A DNA stretch of 5,676 nucleotides, taken from assembly GCA_964639175.1 (NCBI GenBank), contig CAZXCE010000574.1, forward strand, positions 1-5,676, written 5' to 3'. Both the position numbers and the translations under genes were made by a program. A model generated the notes under the pieces. The model did no database searches and was not told the DNA's origin. It saw only the letters and a list, made by a program, of their open reading frames with translations. The stretch's first letter is position 1; every line of letters begins with the position of its first letter. Positions 5,576-5,676 of the stretch are shown in pieces. This stretch comes from JACQXX01 sp964639175. GTDB taxonomy: Bacteria; Acidobacteriota; Blastocatellia; Chloracidobacteriales; Chloracidobacteriaceae.

Positions 5576-5676
5576 GGCAGCAGATCTTTTTTCATCCCTT
5601 TTTTTATCGGGACTGGTACTTAGGAATGGACACAAAATAACCTGGTCAACTGAAACAAACTCTATCGGAAGTCAAA

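Noticed and set aside
5585..5612. TCCC...GGGA hairpin with a T-run near the right edge
   Set aside because: The stem is only four base pairs and the T-run lies in the loop, so it does not form an intrinsic terminator.
3185..5640. Plus-strand ORFs opposite the NACHT gene (for example 3637-3900, 4692-4979, 5362-5640)
   Set aside because: Their translations show no domain and they mirror the minus-strand coding sequence.

Overview
The window looks like bacterial chromosome with a slight A+T excess. It holds one clearly intact gene (ruvA), the start of a response regulator gene at the left edge, and a long, badly damaged NACHT/HEAT-repeat gene on the minus strand that fills about two thirds of the window. 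No rRNA, tRNA, CRISPR array, transposase or IS end was recognised. The RuvA sequence (N-terminal STFY motif, VREDALILYGF, HhH motifs) reminds me of Acidobacteriota, perhaps Blastocatellia. That is an impression from sequence style, not a measured result.

Left edge (1-453): on the minus strand, a two-component response regulator starts at 58 or 67 and runs off the window; its first residues, MKRILIVDDD, are visible. A 48-codon open frame (179-33, minus) overlaps its start in another frame and may be a small upstream gene. An AT-rich divergent spacer separates this from ruvA.

Middle: ruvA (454-1083, plus) encodes the full 209-residue Holliday-junction-binding subunit. It has both helix-hairpin-helix motifs, the acidic pin Glu55/Asp56 and domain III. 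No ruvB or ruvC is adjacent. From 1084 to 1857 there is no confident gene. This stretch holds a possible gene remnant (1260-1592, minus) and a perfect 38-bp palindrome (1631-1668), placed between convergent genes where a two-way terminator would be expected.

Right two thirds (1858-5512, minus): the many short minus-strand ORFs are pieces of one gene. Joined in order they give a protein of about 1,218 residues: a short N-terminal hydrophobic segment, a helical region of unknown type, a NACHT NTPase (Walker A GDPGSGKT, Walker B LVLLDGLDE, sensor VVTSR), a post-NACHT helical/winged-helix region, and a long run of HEAT-like repeats. By hand I count nine lesions: four in-frame stops (TAG 5101-5099, TAA 3109-3107, TAG 2573-2571, TGA 2501-2499) and five frameshifts (near 4229, 3933-3936, 3387-3388, 2762-2763, 2017-2024). 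Every frameshift is repaired by adding a single base. The simplest reading is a decaying pseudogene of a STAND-type signalling or defence NTPase. Homopolymer undercalling could explain some of the frameshifts but not the four stops.

The genes show no obvious shared pathway: ruvA is housekeeping recombination, the left edge is signal transduction, and the NACHT gene is a separate accessory gene facing ruvA.
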